Shown here one piece after another: positions 11,101 through 22,415 of a stretch of DNA of 64,000 nt. Source of the DNA: Symbiodinium natans (Eukaryota; Sar; Dinophyceae; Suessiales; Symbiodiniaceae); assembly GCA_905221605.1 (NCBI GenBank), contig CAJNDS010002318.1:126001-190000 (forward strand). The letters are read 5' to 3'. Every line of letters begins with the position of its first letter. Position 1 is the first letter of the stretch. A program made the translations under genes and the position numbers. The notes beneath the pieces are model-generated. The model did not search any database. It had not been told where the DNA came from and worked only from the letters and a program-made list of their open reading frames with translations.

Positions 11101-13044
11101 GCTGCAGAAATCACGTGTGAAATTACAGGCTAACCCTTGCCTCTAAGGTGCGAGAACTCGCGAAGACTGAAGATCCATATGGCTACTGGCTACTGGGAGC
11201 CAGCGTAAGAATGTTCAAAAGGTGCTGAGAAGGCTTTTTGTCCTCTTAGTTTTAAAAAGTCATGTTTTTCTTTCAGGCGTAGTTTGCTCTTAAACTCTGG
11301 AACACCCAGACCTGGAACCTTAAACTCAACGCCTTAAACCTGTAACCTTAAACGTTAAACCTTTAAGCAATGAAAAATATGAAATATACTTATATTAGTA
11401 CGGGTGGCAAATGTAATTATTTCTTTATTTTAGACATTGCTCACAACATTAAACAAAAGAGAAGAGAATCTCAATAGAAATTGTTTAATGCTTAGGGTTT
11501 GAGGTTTGGGGTTTAGGGTTTTAAGTTTAAGTTTTCATGTTTGAATTTAGAATGCCATGAACATTGAGACTAAAAGCCGTCATGAAGTCTAGTAACCTCG
11601 AGTAGATTAAGACAAGCTCTGAGATCTGCATGTGTATGAAGTTTGTATCGGCTGAAGTGTTTGAATGTGTTGCGTCATTCGCTTTTTTGCACAATCTAGA
11701 TGGTATGTCAAGAACGAATGCATGACTGATGAGCTGTATGCTCAAGTGAGTCGTGTACTTCCTGACCGTGCGGTTTTACTGCACGCTGAAGGCCTGTCTC
11801 TTTTTGCGCAGCTACTGCGTAATGAGTCTACCTACTCCACCGCTTCTTTGCAGGCACAATGGGCAAGAACAAGCCATCTCCGCATACCAGGATGACGGAA
11901 AATTTTCGGGCTATGGCCACGCCTTCCAAGCGGAACCGCAAGCAATGAAGCGCTACACGCGGAGATTAATTCGTGGTCCAAGACCACAAATTCTTTACAT
12001 CGCTCAGCTTTAAGCTTAAAGTTGCGATATTATCTGTACATCAAGAGACTGTCTCACTATTTAGCATCTTGTTTTCCTTTGTCTCACATTACTACGGAAA
12101 CCGTTCTTCTTGCTAGGTCTTTACATGTTTCACTTTGGTCAGATGATGAATGGAAAGCGTGGTGTTCTGACCAAGATTCGGAGAGTTGTCGCAAGAAAGC
12201 TTGTCTTCCTCTTGTTGATGCCTTCACGCATGAAAAGTCTTTAGTACAAGCGTGGTTGTTTAAGAAGCCTTCTGCAAAGCAGAAGAATTCTGTGAATCAA
12301 AGAAAACTGACGCCGCTGTCTGTTCCACGAAAGCACACGATGACTACTTCTGGCGTGAAACGCCAGAAACAGTGATGTCGTCAGTCGCTAAGCGAGCACG
12401 GCTCTCGTAAAATTTTATTCTGACAACTGCTTCTGAGCAAAAAGTAAAAGAAACCAATTGTTATGCTCTCCGCCAGCATAATAGCACAAAAATGTTTGAT
12501 GATGCTGCGTTTGTGTTTGAGGTTAAACTTAGTGTTATCCTTTACTTGGTATATTTTTATATTTTAATTTTGCGATCGCGGTATATGCATTCGTTGTCAT
12601 GCGATTAGCCTGTCAGTGAAAACCTAAGTAATATAACATTTTTGTGTGTATGCGTGTCTGCGCATTCATGATATCAGGCAATAAACATTTCGCAGTCAGC
12701 TCTCACGTATGTCTTGATGATAAAGGATGTAGTTTTACAAGAGATTAAAAAAACATGAATATAAGACACAGTCGACTGATCCAGGCCATCAACGTGCATC
12801 TAGAGTGGTGCCATCATAAAGCTTTAATATTCAGCTGTATCTATGCGAGTTGCATGCGCCTGGTGGTTGGCTGCTATCAATCCTGCGCAAGCTGTTTCTG
12901 CTCATAACTTTAGCGGCGAGCTAGTCTCATCACTCTGCATAGTTTTTGTCAGCTATGCGTTGCCCGGTTTGCCGTGAGGAAGCTCTGACTTATGTACGCT
13001 TCTGAGCTTTGTTAACGTTTGTTGCAGCGCTGCTTTCTGTGCAG
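11101..13044 (+). other. Candidate exons upstream of the RING exon
   Basis: Mostly AT-rich, intron-like DNA. Two plus-strand pieces look coding: a stretch after a TTTGCAG acceptor near 11851 with a small ATG frame to 11948 (MGKNKPSPHTRMTENF...), and 12022-12375, a basic protein tail ending in VKRQKQ. Neither has a recognised domain. They may belong to the RING-finger gene that follows or to a separate gene. A telomere-like patch sits at about 11492-11520. Confidence 0.3.
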
Positions 13045-13244
13045 ACGCCGGAAACATTCCTTTTTTGGAGGTTCGTGTGTTCGGAGCACGTGGCGACGAA
13101 GAGTGTCCTATTTGTTTCGAGGCGGACTGTATAATAAATAAAGACAGTTTAAGGAGTTTGAATTTGCGGAAGGTCAAGGAAGAGCTGACCGCGCTGTACC
13201 CGTGCGGTCACTCCTACTGCGGGCGCTGCGTCGCCCAGCTCGAG
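13045..13244 (+). CDS. RING-finger domain exon
   Basis: The exon is framed by a polypyrimidine-CAG acceptor ending at 13044 and a GAG|GTTCC donor after 13244. It reads AGNIPFLEVRVFGARGDEEC and continues with a RING start: CPIC, a 29-residue loop, then YPCGHSYCGRCVAQLE. That supplies C-x2-C ... C-x-H-x2-C-x2-C, six of the eight zinc ligands of a C3HC4 RING. The last C-x2-C pair must lie in a later exon. RING proteins usually act as E3 ubiquitin ligases; the substrate is unknown. Candidate following exons are about 13427-13455, 13486-13560 and 13627-13652, but they do not show the missing cysteines, so the gene model is incomplete. Confidence 0.65.
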
Positions 13245-14335
13245 GTTCCTTTTGACTTCATGTTGATGCATAGCTTCCATAATTATATTAGTTCTTGAAT
13301 TTGTTTATGTTAATTTTCGAAAACTGTATCGCTATATTTTCCTTACTACACCTGACCTCGTATAAACAATTAATGTTGTGTCTTACTAAAGAGAACAATG
13401 GTTTATCCTAAATATAAATTCGGCAGGGCCACGACGCAACTGGCTACGACCTGAGGTTTTCATCAGTGGAATTACATCTCAGCATAACAGTCTCTTGACA
13501 AGGTCATCAAGCCGATCCCGCAGACGCGCAAGACGCCGGACAGCCTAATGCAAATGCAAAGTAACACATTTGACTTTTACAGCTTTACATTATGTTGTCA
13601 AGCTTTGTCGTTTATGCTGCTCAGATTAACGAACTGCTGATGGAGGACGAGGTCGTGCTCTTAGACGTGATCATGTATTTTTTATTTTGCATGTAATGAT
13701 GCTAAGCTTCCAGCAGGTTTGGATCGATACCGGCCGGAAACTCAGATTTAGTTGTTCTTGGAGCTTCAGCTGAATATAAAAATTTTCAGATCAGGTGCGC
13801 CTCCGAACTTTGATGACTTCGGCAGATTCATAGAAGCCGAGGCCGATTTTTTTTGAGATACCCGTCTTGTGCGCTCGATGAAAGATGTTTTGGGTGTTTT
13901 TGTTTCTGTCTTGCAATTTAGGTCCTTCAATTCTGGATCGACGACCAGGCCGGACATCTTTTTTTTCACACATCTAATGTAAGCTAAGTAAACTTCATGT
14001 TATTGTATTGTTGCAGGCGTGCAGAAATTTTAGTTGCAAACGGACTTCGGCAAAGATGTTAAGCAATAGCATTGTTAGCATCATCTGCTTCAAGCATTAT
14101 GTGTTAAGGAGTCAAGAGGTTTTTCTTATTCTTTATTTGCAAATGTTCCACGTTAAGTGTACATCAGGTGCCGGGCGACAACGGTCAGATTCTTAGATTC
14201 GCGTCTACTTTGCGTGTAATTGGATATAGTATTGTTTCGACGAGGCTTCTTGATCGCCGGTGACCAGAACCTCCCTCCTGCCGAAGAACAGGCGCCAGCA
14301 TATATAGACCTTGCTTAAGACTTTGTTCTTCTTTT
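13245..14335 (+). other. Intron-like DNA with small candidate exons of the RING gene
   Basis: Short plus-strand pieces after CAG acceptors read GHDATGYDL (13427), SLDKVIKPIPQTRKTPDSL (13486) and INELLMEDE (13627). Each is followed by AT-rich sequence typical of introns. They may continue the RING gene. Nothing else is recognised up to the telomere-like tract. Confidence 0.3.
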
Positions 14336-14470
14336 TAACCCTAACCCTAAACCCTAAACCATAAACCCGACACCTTAAACCCTAAACCCTAAATCCTAAA
14401 CCCTTAACCCTAACCCCTCAACCCCTAAACCCCTAAACCCTAAACCCTGAACCCTTAACCCTCCTAACCT
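14336..14470 (-). repeat. Telomere-like CCCTAAA tract, degenerate
   Basis: Roughly 130 nt of CCCTAAA/CCCTAAC units with point variants, on the plus strand, i.e. TTTAGGG on minus. Confidence 0.8.
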
Positions 14471-15319
14471 TAATCTCTATACCTCCTAACACCTATGGCC
14501 GCGGCTCAAAGGCCAAGCTTGTAATAAGCTCCCGGGGGCTCACTGCGCGACAGAGGTATGTAAGGCATGCAATACATCGATTGAAAGGATTTCACAAGTT
14601 TAGGATGTTGGAGTTGTAGATCTTATATCAAGTACTCAAATTTGGGGGTTAAGAGGGCTTAGGGTTTGGGGTTAGGGATTTTATATTTCGGTTTATAAGA
14701 GTTTGGAGTTTAGGGTGAAATCCTAAACCCTAAACCTTTAACCCTACACCTTTTAAATTTTGCAGAACTCATCACATGGATGAGATTGCGAGCACGAAGC
14801 CGCAGCCGTGGGAGCGAAAAATGCAGTCGCACCGCAGCCCTAAACCCTAATTAAATCTGCCGCCAGAGCATGGTTACGGTTTAGGTTTTTACCCTACATT
14901 CCGAATCCTTATAAACTCAAATAAAAAAGCTGGAGATCGTAAACCCTTATAAACCCCAATATGACACCTCTAAATCTTAGCCCTAAACCCTTTTAGATTC
15001 AGATACCCTTAAACTCTTGGTTTAGGTTTTCAGGTTTAGGGATTTGCCATGCGAAGACAAAAATGCAACAAATCTGGACCCGATAGGCTTAGGGTTATTG
15101 ACTAAGTTGGCTATACATGTCGGGCTAAACTATTATACTTTATTCTAATAATGCTTTTAATATTTCGTATTATTTTTTTCATATGCACACATGAAACCTA
15201 GGCAAAAGAACCCGAAAGGTCCTCAGCTTCTATATATATATATTTTTTTTTTGCTGTTTTAGAATTACAAGTACCCAAAAGTTAAACTATTTCCAGCACC
15301 CCTAAGAAAGATGGTCAGC
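14471..15319. other. AT-rich spacer, no gene
   Basis: No coding frame. Scattered CCCTAAA words (14715-14750, 14840, 14985) and a (TA)n/T-run at 15230-15253 are the only structure visible. Confidence 0.5.
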
Positions 15320-17240
15320 CTCAATCTGCCTGCGGCACTTTTCCCGTCCGCGCTCCTGCGAGGTGATCAATTTTCAAGGCAAGGAGGTGGTCGGGGAGGC
15401 AGTCTGGATGAGGATAGTTGCCCCTCCGTCTTGGTATCAGAGGCCCATTCCCCCCTGAAAGGTGAATCCACGTGGCATCGGGGCAAAACGGATCTCGCTG
15501 CAGATGTGGAGAACAAAGGTTAGTTTGGTGGAAAAAAATAAATTGCTTGCCATACCTTTTTGTCCAAACGCTCCCGAGTTTCGCAGGATAGCACTTGGCA
15601 AGCCCCCGCATGCCAAAAAGGAGTCGCCACCCATCGCGAAGGTGTGGTCCTATGCACTCTTCCTGGCTTCGATTTTCCGAAGGCGAGCCAGCAAACTTGC
15701 ACTGGGCTACGACCTCATCCTTGCAGCTCTCTTGCTCGGACATAGCTCCCATCGTCCAACCCTCCTCAAGACCATTGGCGATGAAAAGCCAGTCAATCGC
15801 ACCGGAGGAACTCGTGTTGTAGTTTGAGAGCTGCTTCACGTCTGAATCGGCGCCAGTGGGTTTTATGGGGCCAAGCACGGCTTCCAGCGCCGCGCTCTGG
15901 TTGGAGCTGCCTAGCCCGTTAGTCTCCGACACCAATGGCTCCCAAGCAAACCCTTGCTGCACCATGGGCTTCCAAAGCTCATCCACAACTTCGGTTCCCA
16001 TGCGCAGCCGCAAGTTCCGCGCCCTTGCCGCACCTGAACCCGTGTGCCAAGAGAGCTCCATCCCATACCCTGGCGCATCAGCAAGACGAACTGTGGCGTC
16101 CTCGTCCCAGTCAGAATTCGCCAGCAGGCCCGCTTGTCCCCTGCAGCTTTAATTTGCAAGCGTATGACACCAAGTCCTCCCATGTCCAGTCGTCGAGTTC
16201 GAATGGAGGTGGCAGTTTGAGTCCTAGCACGCTTCAGATCGTTTGACATTGAGCCAAGCAGGGGGCGCGTGTCATCGGCAAACGGATGCCCATCCACTTT
16301 GGAATCAAAGTTGTTACTTTAGTTTGCCACTCAGCGCAGTAAGTCGTCTTGATAACGCTCAGCTTGTGCTTTCAATCGAACTCTAGGACTGGTGAGGGGT
16401 AACGCCCGATCTTCGGCAATGCGTCGCGGGAATGGGTTGTCGCCATTGAGACTCACTTTTTAGGAAACAGGTTCTCCCTCTTCTCGCAGATTCTTTGGCC
16501 GAGCCACATCCGTCCCAGCCTTTGGTTCGAAACCTTTACGCACACTGAAGTCGGTGGTCCACTGAATAGCGTGTAGAGCGCGCCCACGGATGTTGGCCGC
16601 CCACAAGCCGCGTACAGCCGTTTTTCAGAAACGGGCGCCACAGGTCGACCCACATCTTTCGGCCACAGCCTCCCAGCGTGTACTCGTTTGCATGCGGGTA
16701 CGGAAGTAAGCGGTAGCCATGTCTGTTTTCCCTGGCTCCTCCCAGGGCAACGCCTTGAAGCTGTCTGCGAGGATCCCAGTTTCTTCTTCTGCCATCACGG
16801 GATCCCCCTGCAATGCCCAACGACGGTCCCGATCCCGCGAGCCAATACACCCCTCCGCAAGAAGAATAGAGGACACCACTAACCAAAGCTGACCATGCTG
16901 CACCTTGAGCGCTTTATGAGCGCTGCAACCGAAATAACACAAGGACACGTTGGCCGCGAACTTCCCCCAAAATTCAGAGCAATCGACAGGACCCCATGGG
17001 TCCTAAACGCAACCCTGTCGGCCTGCAGGTGGGCGCAAGCAGCCCGAGCGCCCAAAGCCTGCATAACACTTGGCCCAGGCAGCAGAGAAGGCAATAAGAG
17101 TTACGCAATAGGGGAAACACACAATTTAGACCCCCAAAATAGTAGGGTTCCCATAATAAAACAGAAGGTACCCCCCTAAGTTTAGGAACCCAGGTTGGGC
17201 TATTCTTATTACACTCAACTTTTAACTCTACTAGGGTCAA
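15320..17240 (-). pseudogene. Decayed LINE-like reverse transcriptase
   Basis: Several overlapping minus-strand frames together resemble a broken non-LTR reverse transcriptase. The frame at 15911-16297 starts with a PFADDTRPLLGSM segment, like the F/YADD catalytic box. It continues with GGLGVIRLQIKAAGDKRACW, like the post-catalytic GGLGL..l.....A...W segment of LINE polymerases. Flanking minus frames (16453-17094 and 15321-16061) look coding but need many frame changes and contain stops. No endonuclease or complete RT core can be assembled. It is most likely a dead dinoflagellate LINE; the exact ends are unclear. Confidence 0.45.
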
Positions 17241-17279
17241 ACCGTGCCCCAGTATGGAGGGAACTGTGGTTGGCGTGGG

Positions 17280-17402
17280 TTGGTGGGGGGGGGGGGGGGG
17301 AAGAGGGGGGAGGGGGGAGGGGGGAGGGGGGAGGGGGAAGGGGGGAGGGGCGGGATTATAGGGGTGGGGGGGGGGAGTGATAGTGGTGGGGGGGGGGGGG
17401 TT
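17280..17402 (+). repeat. Poly-G/GGGGGA low-complexity tract
   Basis: Runs of 8 to about 14 G interrupted by A or GA on the plus strand. Such a tract has strong G-quadruplex potential and is also prone to sequencing slips. No coding role. Confidence 0.8.
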
Positions 17403-17504
17403 TGGTGGGAAACATAGTAGAAAGACTGGATATGCAAAAACCTGGCTTAAATAAAACGACGCGTGTTGGCAAAGGGCAAAGGCATCAGGTTGCCTCGCAA
17501 CAAA

Positions 17505-17584
17505 TGCCAGCTGTGGGGTTTGAGCCCACGCCCTTGCAGACTGGTGCCTGACGCCAGCGTTTTAGACCACTCGGCCAAACTGTC
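17505..17584 (-). tRNA. tRNA-Leu (CAG)-like gene, possibly decayed
   Basis: On the minus strand a class II tRNA layout is visible: D-arm TTGGCCGAGTGGTCTAA, an anticodon loop with CAG, a variable arm, and a T-arm GTGGG-CTCAAAC-CCCAC. The acceptor stem has five Watson-Crick pairs, one G-T and one mismatch. The anticodon stem has one C-A mismatch. It resembles eukaryotic tRNA-Leu(CAG). The mismatches make a pseudogene possible. A truncated second copy of its 5' part appears near 18334-18365. Confidence 0.55.
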
Positions 17585-17708
17585 CGTGGCAAGCAAACAA
17601 ACAACTCTCCGCGGCAGCTGCAGCTCAAAAGAAAAGTCAGGGTGCACTTTGGTGTCTCAGCTTTCTTCTCTGGAAGAAGTGGAGTTGTTTTTGCCAAAGG
17701 TACCAAGT

Positions 17709-17782
17709 GCTTCCACAGCTCAGTTGGTTTCGTGGGGCTGCTAACCTGAGAAAGGTCGGGAAATCGAGCCTCTCTGGGGGCG
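17709..17782 (+). pseudogene. Decayed tRNA-Asn copy
   Basis: The sequence follows the intact tRNA-Asn at 18436 from the acceptor (GCTTCCA) through the D-arm and T-arm. It has changes in the D-loop, in the anticodon region (loop reads around GCTAA) and an extra AA before the T-arm, so the anticodon stem no longer pairs. It is a duplicated and degraded copy. Confidence 0.7.
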
Positions 17783-18331
17783 ATGTGAAAGAAAAAGAGG
17801 AAAAGGAGTAAGAAAAATAAATCAAAAAGGAAAAACAAAAACAAGATTTCGAAAAATGATACAAAAAAAAGAGGATGAAAAGAAAAAGGAGAAAAACAAA
17901 CAGGAAAATAAGAAAAAAAGAAACAATAAAGAATGAAAAAGAGGAAAAAGAGGTTGAAAAAAACAAAAGAAAAATGACAAGATAAAAATAGAAAAGGAGA
18001 AAAAATATATGAAGAAAAAAGAGGAAAAGAAAAAAGACACAAAGAGAAAAAGAGAAAACGAGAACAAGAGAAAAAGAGAAAAAGAGAAAACGAGAACAAG
18101 AGAAAAAGATAAAACGAGAAAACGAGAACAAGAGAAAAAGATAAAACGAGAAAAAGAGTGAAAAATAAAAGAAAACAAGAAAAGAAAAAGAAAGAGAGAG
18201 ACAGAGAGAGAAAGAGAGGAAGAGAGGGAGGAAGAGAAAGAGAAAGAGACAGAGACAGAGACAGAGAAAGAGAAAGAGAAAGAGAAAGCGAAAGCGAAAG
18301 AGAAAGAGAAAGAGAAAGAGAGAGGGAGAGG
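17783..18331 (+). repeat. Polypurine (GA-rich) tract of about 550 nt
   Basis: The plus strand is almost pure A and G (GAAAAAGAG, GAGAAAC, then GAGAAAGAGAAAG near the end). Mirror-symmetric polypurine DNA can form triplex structures. The minus strand stays open as SLSLSLS/FLFLF runs, which are artefacts. The tract lies between the two tRNA-Asn copies. Confidence 0.85.
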
Positions 18332-18435
18332 GGAGCTTGGCCAAACTGTGCATGGCCAAGCAAGCAGGCAGTCCGGCTGCTCAACTGTTGGCTTTGACAA
18401 AAGTCAACTTGTGTTTGCATGAGATATTATGAAGT

Positions 18436-18509
18436 GCTTCCATAGCTCAGTTGGTTAGAGCGTGAGGCTGTTAACCTCAAGGTCGGGAGTTCGAGCCTCC
18501 CTGGGAGCG
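18436..18509 (+). tRNA. tRNA-Asn (GTT)
   Basis: A complete 74 nt cloverleaf. The acceptor GCTTCCA pairs with TGGGAGC (one G-T). The D-arm is AGCTCAGTTGGTTAGAGC. The anticodon stem-loop GAGG-CTGTTAA-CCTC carries the anticodon GTT. The T-arm is CGGGA-GTTCGAG-CC-type, with discriminator G. No intron and no encoded CCA. A and B box promoter words (TAGCTCAGTTGG, GTTCGAGCC) are intact, so RNA polymerase III transcription is expected. Confidence 0.93.
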
Positions 18510-18539
18510 ATGTTTCCACTGCATAATATCCAGTCAAAA

Positions 18540-18663
18540 AGCAGAAAGGTGAGAGAGAGAACAGAAAGAGAGAAACAATGAAAATGATAGAAACAGAAGA
18601 AAAAGATAGAAACAAAGAAGAAGATAGAAACAAGGAGAAAGAGAGCAAAGGAAGAAGAGAGAG
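18540..18663 (+). repeat. Second short GA-rich tract
   Basis: GAGAGAGAACAGAAAGAG-type purine-rich sequence downstream of tRNA-Asn, echoing the polypurine tract upstream of it. Confidence 0.65.
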
Positions 18664-19271
18664 TGGGCCGAGCATCCAAAACTTTTCTTTCGGCTCGGAA
18701 AAAGACTTGCTGCTAACTACTGCTACTAAGTGAACACCTCCAGGCAGAATAGAGCCGGAGGGTCCTTTCCTTTTACTAGTGTGGCCCCCGACAGTTGGGG
18801 CATCCTCTGTGGCAGCCCATGGACCTCCATTAGACCTTACAGGACCCTATAAGACTCTTGCATGACTTGCAGCCGTCCGGGGTTCCGGCAGACTTTGCCA
18901 GCGGGCCCACTGCGGCATCCACATATCGGGCTTTACAAAATCGGAAGAAAGAGTCGCACACTGCTTTGCAGTCTTAGACAATAAGGGCTCTATGGGTCCC
19001 ACGCTAAGAGGGTCACGTGCGGTAGCATAGTTTAAGTTGAACGAGGTTGTCAGGCGTTAGCATGGGGGCCTGCATGCTGGAACAGGGCTTGGTGCAAAAA
19101 CGATATATTCACTACTCAGGGATTTAAGGTCACCTTTCTACTGGGATTTCAAGAGAACCCATATTTCTGATGGTTCAGTGTTTCGGAGTCTGTTTTTGGA
19201 AGTTCGGCTTGCCACAGGATTTGATGGCGTTGCGGTTATCCTTAGGCTGAGAGCCCCGGGTTGACGGCCGG
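18664..19271. other. Spacer, possible exon at its end
   Basis: No domain recognised. About 19186-19255 reads LFLEVRLATGFDGVAVILRL on plus, which looks coding. It does not continue in frame into the next candidate exon, so splicing or a frame break would be needed. Confidence 0.3.
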
Positions 19272-19541
19272 GGCATCGATCTGCGGGAACGGCTTGGCAC
19301 CTCTTACACAGACATCAACTGGTTGCTGCTCTATCAGTGTAGGTCTTCATGGTCGCACGAGGTTTAGTCTGGTGCTGGTGATGTCGACGAGGAGGATGAG
19401 GATGATGATTATGATTATGACGCTGATGACAATGATGGTGATGATGCTGACTATGAGGATAAGTGGCAGTGTGATGCTGCGGGCCATGCTTGGCATTGGG
19501 ACTTGGACACTCTTACGTCAGAGTACGAGTATCCTTCGTAA
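19272..19541 (+). CDS. Acidic protein, two candidate exons, unknown function
   Basis: About 19272-19338 reads GIDLRERLGTSYTDINWLLL, ending near a TGT|AG edge. After a TTTAG acceptor at 19367 the frame reads GDVDEEDEDDDYDYDADD. It then has a tryptophan/histidine-rich stretch (DKWQCDAAGHAWHWDLDT) and runs to TAA at 19539-19541. The acidic run is encoded by varied GAT/GAC/GAG codons, which argues for selection on protein and not a plain microsatellite. No known domain; the exon joins are inferred. Confidence 0.35.
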
Positions 19542-19669
19542 TCAAGATCACTGGAATTACTGCTCAAGAACCAGAGACTGTAAGTATGGTCGTCCTGGTG
19601 TTCTTGTACAATCATCGCTCTTTTTCTCGCCATGCCGAACCGTGAGCCGTTCGATTGCGGGGTGCACGG

Positions 19670-19725
19670 TTGAGGGTGTAGGGTTTAGGGGTTTAGGGTT
19701 TAGGGTTTAGGGTGCACGGTTTAGG
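19670..19725 (+). repeat. Telomere-like TTTAGGG tract, degenerate
   Basis: TTTAGGG units mixed with GTGTAGGG and TGCACGG variants downstream of the acidic candidate exon. Confidence 0.75.
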
Positions 19726-21600
19726 GTGTAGGGTGTAAGGTTTAGGATTGAGGGGTTCAGAGGCTTGAGAGGTCCTGTATAGTATTGTTCTGCAAAATAA
19801 TTCAATGGAACCCTAAAACTAGGTGTAATTAGTTAGGGTTCTATAGCAGGCAATTTCCGTCTTGCAGAAACCTAGCCGCATCGGTGGGGTGACGGCTCGT
19901 TTTTTGAAACAGCAGCGGAGCGATCCCCGAAGAGGAGACGTGAGTACGTACAGCGCGCCGGTGTGTCAACTGTGTGAGCTCCTTCCAACGCTTGAGCACA
20001 CGTCGTGGCTGTGGCCTGTGCTGCACCTGAATTCGGAGGCTTCCTCCGCAATCCTGCCACCCAACTGTGCGACGCAGCTTGCTGAACAAAGATCTCCCAG
20101 CTACCCCATCAATCAAAAGTGACGCAGGGGCTGGCAGACGCATATAGTTGCGTCGGGGGATGCGCATCTATGTGCGACAGGATCCAAAAATCTGTACAGA
20201 AAGGAGATGGCTTCCAATTGCCAAAATGCTCAGCAAGTCTTGCACTCGTAGCCTCACGTCATTATCCGGCTCTTGGTCAGCCCATAGTTTCAAGCCCACC
20301 AGAAACCTTTAGGACGTGAATACCCCAAACATTCGAAGTACAAAGCGTTCCAAATCAATTTCGAAGTCGCGGAAGCACCAGTAGTTCCAAAGTCCGAGAA
20401 TGCGTCCCTTCGCACAGTACTTGCCGCAAGGGCCTCACCGGCGAGATCACGGCATTGAACACAAACATTCAGGGCTTGAGGCTTCGGGCTGGGAGGAAGC
20501 AACGCGAGACCTCTTTCCGGCAGCTATGTCAAGGGTCGTGAGAGTAGGTCTGAGCGTGTGAATCTCAAGCAAACTCTGAGATGCGAATCGCAACACTAGC
20601 AGTGGGAATGCTGAAGCATGCAGGTAGTCTCAGTAGACCTCTGATGCTTTAGTCATCTAGGGGACTGCAAGAGAGAGGCGTCCGAAGTCTTATAGGGACT
20701 TAGAGCCCCCCCTACATGCCAACTTGCAGAGGTGCAAGAGACCGGGCTGACGGATGGCAGGTCCCAGCCGGAAGCGAAGCTTTTCTCCGGCACCTGGGGG
20801 GTGCCCTGCCGCGCCGGCACCTGGGGGGTCGTGCCCCAAGGAGTTTGGGCTCAAAAGCTCAGAGTCTTGGGGTTGAGGGCCTTGTTTTGGTGTTACGTTG
20901 GGCCGTGTCTTCATCGGGTAATCGGAAACTGTACTGGGGTCATGGTGCGAATTCTGGGAGTCACAGACACTACCTACTCTGTCGGCACTCACCGTCCGGA
21001 AAAACCCAGGGAATGACCGGAATGTCGGCTGGGTTGGAAGGATTCTGTACGAGGCAGTCGGTGCTTCAAAATTCGCATGCCCTATCCAAACTCGACTCGT
21101 CGTGGTGACAGCGTTAACTAGGCGCAACGCGACAGCTTCAACAGCCAGGACACGTCCTGGTCCATGCTTGCATATTGGTGACGTTTCACGAACAAACACC
21201 GCGGCGGGCTTGGGTCGTAATGGTCGCATCAGAATCAAAAGAAATAGTATTATGGTGCAGGGTAGAATAGACCATATTGGGCCCACAACACCTAGTCATA
21301 GTCCGATTATTAAGGCCCTTGCCGTGCCTGTTCAATCTCAGCACTCACCGCAGACTTCTGGTCGGCATGGGAGGGCTGACTGCCGCGCAGGGAGGTGCCG
21401 TTGCTCTCCGGGCATACCAGGCAGCCACATGCCTTCAGAAAGGTTTCCTAATTCTGCAGGCAGTATGGCTTCGCGGGAGTTTCTGAGAATCAAGGGCTCA
21501 TGTTTCGTGGGAGCATGCACTTGGAAGAAGCTATTGGGGTACATCATAGCAGAACTGTTTACGGGCTATCGTTAGACAAGGGCTTTGGGGTAAATTGTGT
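19726..21600. other. Unresolved DNA, weak candidate exon
   Basis: After a CTTGCAG acceptor at 19866 a plus frame stays open to 20122 (KPSRIGGVTARFLKQQRSDP...) and could be an exon, but nothing in it is recognisable. The frames at 20.7-21.6 kb on both strands are of similar length and quality and give no clear signal. Confidence 0.3.
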
Positions 21601-21900
21601 GTGTCTGTGTAATTATGTATATATGCATATGTATATGTAGATATAGATATAGATACAGATACAGATACAGATACAGATATAGATATAGATATAGATATAG
21701 ATATAGATATAGATATAGATAAAGATCTACGTCTACGTCTACGTCTACGTCTACGTCTATGTCTACGTCTACGTCTACGTCTATGTCTACGTCTACGTCT
21801 ACGTCTACGTCTACGTCTACTACGTCTACGTCTACGTCTGCCTCTGCCTCTACCTCTACAAATACATATACATACACACACACACACACACAACACACAC
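21600..21900. repeat. Compound microsatellite (ATAGAT)n-(CTACGT)n-(CA)n
   Basis: GATATA/GATACA units switch near 21726 to CTACGT units, then to CTCTGC/CTCTAC and a CA run. All frames stay open as simple repeats (DVDVDV, YLYLYL), so no gene is called. Confidence 0.9.
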
Positions 21901-22030
21901 TTGCTACACTATACCATAACTGTATAAGGATTATGACCCCTGTTTGGCAACGGTCCTGTCACGTGTCTGAACGCCTCTGCACCTTGGGAAGGATCCAAGC
22001 CCGGCAGGATGAATCTAGCGACACTTGCCA

Positions 22031-22126
22031 GGGTTTAGGGTTTAGGGTTTAGGGTTTAGGGTTTAGGGTTTAGGGTTTAGGGTTTAGGGTTTAGGGTTTA
22101 GGGTTTAGGGTTTAGGGTTTAGGGTT
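22031..22126 (+). repeat. Perfect (TTTAGGG)13-14 tract
   Basis: The longest uninterrupted telomere-type run in the window, with no variant units, flanked by degenerate TTTAGG words to about 22190. Confidence 0.95.
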
Positions 22127-22415
22127 TCTGAGGGCTTAGTATGGTTTAAGGTTTAGGTTGTTGAGGGGTTTCTTGGCGTTTAGGGTTCGGGCTTCAATTT
22201 CGGGGGCGTTGTAGAAGTGGCAAGGAGAAGACACGAGGTTCAGCTTCGGGAAACGCCGGCAAGAGGTTGCTTGCCTATGAATGTCCAAGGCCATCACATA
22301 GTGTAGAAGCCTGAAGAATTAACAACATGATGCTCTTACAGTCTTACAATTTCACTGCTGGGCGGATCATGGGACTCAGTAAGTAACCTTACAAGCACAC
22401 TAAACCCTCCAAGTA

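Noticed and set aside
15321-16061. Intact 246-residue minus-strand gene
   Set aside because: Overlaps other minus frames of one broken reverse transcriptase and lacks a domain or natural start of its own.
17485-18420. 311-residue minus frame rich in SLSLS and FLFLF
   Set aside because: Translation of a polypurine tract; it also reads through the tRNA-Leu-like gene and the decayed tRNA-Asn copy.
21531-21898. DVDVDV and RRRRRR frames
   Set aside because: Microsatellite translation.
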